Positions 4,919 through 7,251 of a stretch of DNA of 7,251 nt are shown here, one piece after another; the first letter of the stretch is position 1; every line of letters starts with the position of its first letter. The notes under the pieces were generated by a model. That model made no database searches. It was not told the origin of the DNA and worked only from the letters and a program-made list of their open reading frames with translations. The DNA comes from Acidimicrobiales bacterium (GTDB lineage: Bacteria; Actinomycetota; Acidimicrobiia; Acidimicrobiales; VFJN01): the NCBI GenBank assembly GCA_016936035.1, contig JAFGPU010000102.1, forward strand, positions 1-7,251, given 5' to 3'. Both the position numbers and the translations under genes were made by a program.

Positions 4919-6913
4919 TCATGTTGCGGTGAGGCGACGGATCGCCGTCGCGATGTCGTCGCGGTCGGGCAGCCACGCCTGCTCCAGCGGCGGCGAGTAC
5001 GGCGGCGGGGTGGGGGCGGCGCCGACGCGTTCGATCGGGGCGTCCAGGTGCCAGAACGCCTCGCGGGCGACCGTGGCGGCGATCTCCGCGCCGATGCCGA
5101 AGGGCACCACCGCCTCGTGGGCGATCAGCAGCCGGCTGGTCTTGGTGACGGACTCGAGGATCGGGCCCATGTCCAGCGGTGCCACGGTGCGCAGGTCGAT
5201 CACCTCGACGGAGATGCCGTCGTCGTCGGCCAGGCGCTCGGCGGCGGCGACCGCCTCGTGGACCATGCGCGACACCGACACCACGGTGACGTCGGTGCCC
5301 GGCCGCACGACCACGGACCGCCCGATGGGCACCACGTGATCGGCGGGAGGCTGCGGCCCCTTCATCCCGTAGAGCAGCCGGTTCTCGATGAACACCACCG
5401 GGTTCGGGTCCTGGATGGCGGCCCGCAGCAGGCCGTAGGTGTCGGCCGGCGTCGACGGCATGACGACGCTCAGCCCCGGGACGTGCGCGAGCAGCGCTTC
5501 GAGGCTCTGCGAGTGCTGGCTGCCCGACGAGCGCCCCGCACCGAACTGGGTGCGCACGGTCAGCCCCATCCGGGCCGCGCCGCCGGTCATGAACGGCAGC
5601 TTCGCCGCCTGGTTGAGCAGCTGGTCGAAGCAGACGCCCAGGAAGTCGAGGTACATCACCTCCACGACCGGGCGCATGCCCGCCATGGCCGCACCGACAC
5701 CGAGCCCGACGATCGCGGTCTCCGAGATCGGCGTGTCGCGCACCCGGTCACCGAACCGGTCGTGGAGCCCCCGCGTGAGGCCGAAGACGTTCCCGCCGGC
5801 GCCGACGTCGATGCCGGCGACGAACACCCGCTCGTCCTCGACCAGCTCGGTCTCGAGCGCGGTGCGGATCGCGTCCATGGTGCGGAACACCGGGGCGTCG
5901 GGGGCCACGGGCGCCGGCTCGGGACGCTCGGGCCGCGCGCGGACGACGAAGTCCCCCAGCGTGGCGACCGCCGGCTGGTCGGACCGCCGCGCCGCCTCGA
6001 CCGCTGCGTCGAGCTCCTCGGCCACCGACGCCTCCAGGGCCGTGATCTCGTCGTCGCCGACGCCGGCGGCGCGCAGGCGGAGCTCGTGGGCCGGCAGGGG
6101 GTCGCGTCCCTCCCACTCGCGGACCTCTTCGGGTGACCGGTAGCGCTCGGGGTCGCCCTCGTAGTGGCCGTGCCAGCGGTACGTGGTCGCCTCGACGACG
6201 ACGGGACCGTGCCCGGCGCGCACGGCCGCCGTCACGTCGGCCATCACCGTCGCGGTCGCCACGGCGTCGTTGCCGTCCACGCTCACGTGGTCGACGCCGT
6301 AGCCCGCGGCGCGGCGCTCGAGGGTCGTCGCATGCTGGGTCGACGACGGGGAGAACTCGGCGTAGCCGTTGTTCTCGCAGAAGAACACCACCGGCAGGCG
6401 CCAGACGGCGGCGAGGTTCATCGCCTCGTGGAACGCGCCCTGCGCGGGTGCGCCGTCGCCGAAGAAGGCCACGGCCACGCTGCCGTCCGCACGGAGCTGG
6501 GCAGCTGCAGCCGCACCCGCGGCGATCGGCACGCCGGCCGCCACGATGCCGTTCGCGCCGAAGATGCCGAGGTTCGGGTCGGCGATGTGCATCGAGCCCC
6601 CGCGGCCCCGGTTCGTGCCCCGGTCCCTGCCCATCAGCTCGGCGAACATGCCGAGCGGGTCCAGGCCCTTGGCCAGGCAGTGGCCGTGGCCGCGGTGGGT
6701 CGAGGTGATGACGTCGGCGTCGCCGAGCGGCCAGCACGCGCCCACGGCGGCCGCCTCCTGCCCGATCGACAGGTGCACGAACCCGGGCACCTCGCCGTCC
6801 CGGTAGAGCGCCGCCACCCGCTGCTCGAACCCGCGGATGAGCAGCATGCGCCGGTGCATCTCGACGAGATCGGTGGTCGGGTAGGCGGTCGGTGACGGTC
6901 GGCCGGTGCTCAC
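4919..6913 (-). CDS. Fused alpha/beta E1 component of a thiamine-dependent 2-oxo acid or acetoin dehydrogenase
   Basis: A 664-residue single-chain E1 that decarboxylates or cleaves its substrate with thiamine diphosphate and passes an acyl group to a lipoyl E2. The alpha part (about 15-320) holds the thiamine diphosphate/Mg motif GDG (152-154) to NN (181-182), with THRGHGHCLAKG (72-83) and GGSMHIADPNLGIFGANGI (105-123), which match acetoin-dehydrogenase-type alpha subunits better than the pyruvate type. A Pro-rich linker (329-342) leads to the beta part (343-664), with RDTPISETAIVG (392-403), RPVVEVMYLDFLG (414-426), QHSQSLEA (466-473) and the transketolase C-domain (VIDLRTVAPLD, 571-581). 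Most relatives have separate subunits. The GTG at 6913 gives a normal lead before the first helix. It lacks a Shine-Dalgarno but has TACAGT 9 nt upstream. No E2 or E3 gene is seen on either side. The substrate could be acetoin, a branched-chain keto acid or another ketone. Confidence 0.93.
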   Translation of the reverse strand: MSTGRPSPTAYPTTDLVEMHRRMLLIRGFEQRVAALYRDGEVPGFVHLSIGQEAAAVGACWPLGDADVITSTHRGHGHCLAKGLDPLGMFAELMGRDRGTNRGRGGSMHIADPNLGIFGANGIVAAGVPIAAGAAAAAQLRADGSVAVAFFGDGAPAQGAFHEAMNLAAVWRLPVVFFCENNGYAEFSPSSTQHATTLERRAAGYGVDHVSVDGNDAVATATVMADVTAAVRAGHGPVVVEATTYRWHGHYEGDPERYRSPEEVREWEGRDPLPAHELRLRAAGVGDDEITALEASVAEELDAAVEAARRSDQPAVATLGDFVVRARPERPEPAPVAPDAPVFRTMDAIRTALETELVEDERVFVAGIDVGAGGNVFGLTRGLHDRFGDRVRDTPISETAIVGLGVGAAMAGMRPVVEVMYLDFLGVCFDQLLNQAAKLPFMTGGAARMGLTVRTQFGAGRSSGSQHSQSLEALLAHVPGLSVVMPSTPADTYGLLRAAIQDPNPVVFIENRLLYGMKGPQPPADHVVPIGRSVVVRPGTDVTVVSVSRMVHEAVAAAERLADDDGISVEVIDLRTVAPLDMGPILESVTKTSRLLIAHEAVVPFGIGAEIAATVAREAFWHLDAPIERVGAAPTPPPYSPPLEQAWLPDRDDIATAIRRLTAT

Positions 6914-6924
6914 AGGACGTGTAC

Positions 6925-6943
6925 TGTACTGGTCGGTACAACC
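6925..6943. promoter_or_regulatory. Operator-like inverted repeat, copy 2
   Basis: TGTACTGGTCGGTACA (6925-6940) is a 16-bp dyad with 6 of 8 base pairs matching, including perfect TGTAC and GTACA arms. The complement of 6934-6943, GGTTGTACCG, is identical to 911-920. An extra TGTAC half-site lies at 6920-6924, much as an extra TGTAC lies at 902-906 beside copy 1. A TetR-like operator is the best guess. The protein that binds it is not encoded in view. Confidence 0.55.
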
Positions 6944-6951
6944 AAGGAAGG
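6944..6951 (+). promoter_or_regulatory. Ribosome binding site of the SDR gene
   Basis: AAGGAAGG lies directly upstream of the ATG at 6954, with the AAGGA core 5 nt from the start codon. It is the clearest Shine-Dalgarno in the metabolic genes of the window and fixes the SDR start. Confidence 0.65.
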
Positions 6952-6953
6952 CG

Positions 6954-7251
6954 ATGACCGCTTCGATCGACATCCCCGCGACGTTCCCCGATCCCGGCGC
7001 CGTCAGCGGCAAGCGCGTGGTGATCACCGGGGCCGGGCGGGGCCTCGGGTCGGTGCTCGCCCACGCGTTCTCGCACGCCGGCGCCTGCGTTGCGCTGGTC
7101 GCCCGCACCGAGGACGACCTCGAGGCGGTGGCGGCCGACCTGCCCGGGCCGAGCCTGGTGCTCAGCGGCGACGTGACCGACGAGCACTTCAACGAGTCGG
7201 TCGCCGACGCCGCCGTCGCCGAGTGGGGCGGCCTCGACGTGTGGATCGCCA
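6954..7251 (+). CDS. Short-chain dehydrogenase/reductase, N-terminal part
   Basis: The first 99 residues of a Rossmann-fold NAD(P)-dependent oxidoreductase of the classical SDR family; the gene continues past the window edge. The nucleotide-binding motif TGAGRGLG (25-32) follows the strand KRVVI. Arg51 in VARTEDDLE, after the second strand, is a usual place for cofactor selection and may favour NADP. GDVTD (72-76) supplies the adenine-contacting Asp73. WGGLDVWIA (91-99) leads to where the NNAG motif would follow. The catalytic Ser-Tyr-Lys residues lie outside the window. The gene is divergent from the E1 gene with a shared operator-like site, so it may act on a hydroxy- or keto-form of the same substrate, for example as an acetoin or diacetyl type reductase. 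That role is inference, as the family is too broad for a substrate call. Confidence 0.92.
   Translation, partial: MTASIDIPATFPDPGAVSGKRVVITGAGRGLGSVLAHAFSHAGACVALVARTEDDLEAVAADLPGPSLVLSGDVTDEHFNESVADAAVAEWGGLDVWIA

Larger units (their letters stand above)
6914..6953. promoter_or_regulatory. Divergent promoter region, E1 and SDR genes
   Basis: Forty bp separate the two starts. On the minus strand TACAGT (complement of 6923-6928) lies 9 nt before the E1 GTG, with no ribosome binding site, so this mRNA may be leaderless. On the plus strand TACTGT (6922-6927) fits a TANNNT -10 box and would leave a short leader carrying the SDR ribosome binding site. The operator-like dyad at 6925-6940 covers both. 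No good -35 element is visible for either direction. Confidence 0.5.

Noticed and set aside
5048..6136. 362-residue plus-strand open frame inside the E1 gene
   Set aside because: A His/Arg/Val-rich shadow of the E1 coding strand without recognisable motifs.
6914..7192. Upstream extension of the E1 frame to 7192
   Set aside because: It lies antisense to the SDR, whose Rossmann motif and ribosome binding site are clear, and E1 enzymes do not need the extra residues.

Overview
The window is high-GC DNA with strong G/C preference at third codon positions. Gene families and style (acyl-CoA dehydrogenase, fused E1 dehydrogenase, SDR, weak Shine-Dalgarno sequences) suggest a chromosomal segment of an actinomycete, perhaps from the Acidimicrobiia or a relative. 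No rRNA, tRNA, CRISPR, IS element or phage gene was recognised.

Layout from left to right. A minus-strand gene starts at the left edge (only 10-19 codons present). Next is a minus-strand class II aldolase/adducin-family gene (124-891). It is divergent across 51 bp from a plus-strand acyl-CoA dehydrogenase (943-2091). A 396-bp convergent gap follows. It holds a broken scrap of a Hanks-type Ser/Thr kinase (catalytic loop readable only across two frameshifts) and hairpins. A minus-strand secreted protein (2488-4443) has eight PD40/TolB-type beta-propeller repeats and a C-terminal DUF11-like domain. A 475-bp gap follows, with a possible 3' remnant of another plus-strand gene. Then comes a minus-strand fused alpha/beta E1 component of a 2-oxo-acid or acetoin dehydrogenase (4919-6913). 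It is divergent across 40 bp from a plus-strand short-chain dehydrogenase/reductase (6954 onward) that runs off the right edge.

How the parts may work together. The two divergent control regions (892-942 and 6914-6953) both contain the 10-mer GGTTGTACCG inside an imperfect inverted repeat of the TGTAC...GTACA kind. This suggests one regulator, TetR-like by inference and not encoded here, controlling all four metabolic genes as a local catabolic regulon for an acyl-CoA, keto-acid or acetoin-like substrate. Several of these starts lack a Shine-Dalgarno sequence and lie 6-9 nt after a -10-like hexamer, which suggests leaderless mRNAs. The propeller gene is separate and sits between two patches of decayed coding sequence, as if this middle segment has been remodelled.

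Enzyme families are secure from motifs. Substrates, the operator and the gene remnants are inferences.
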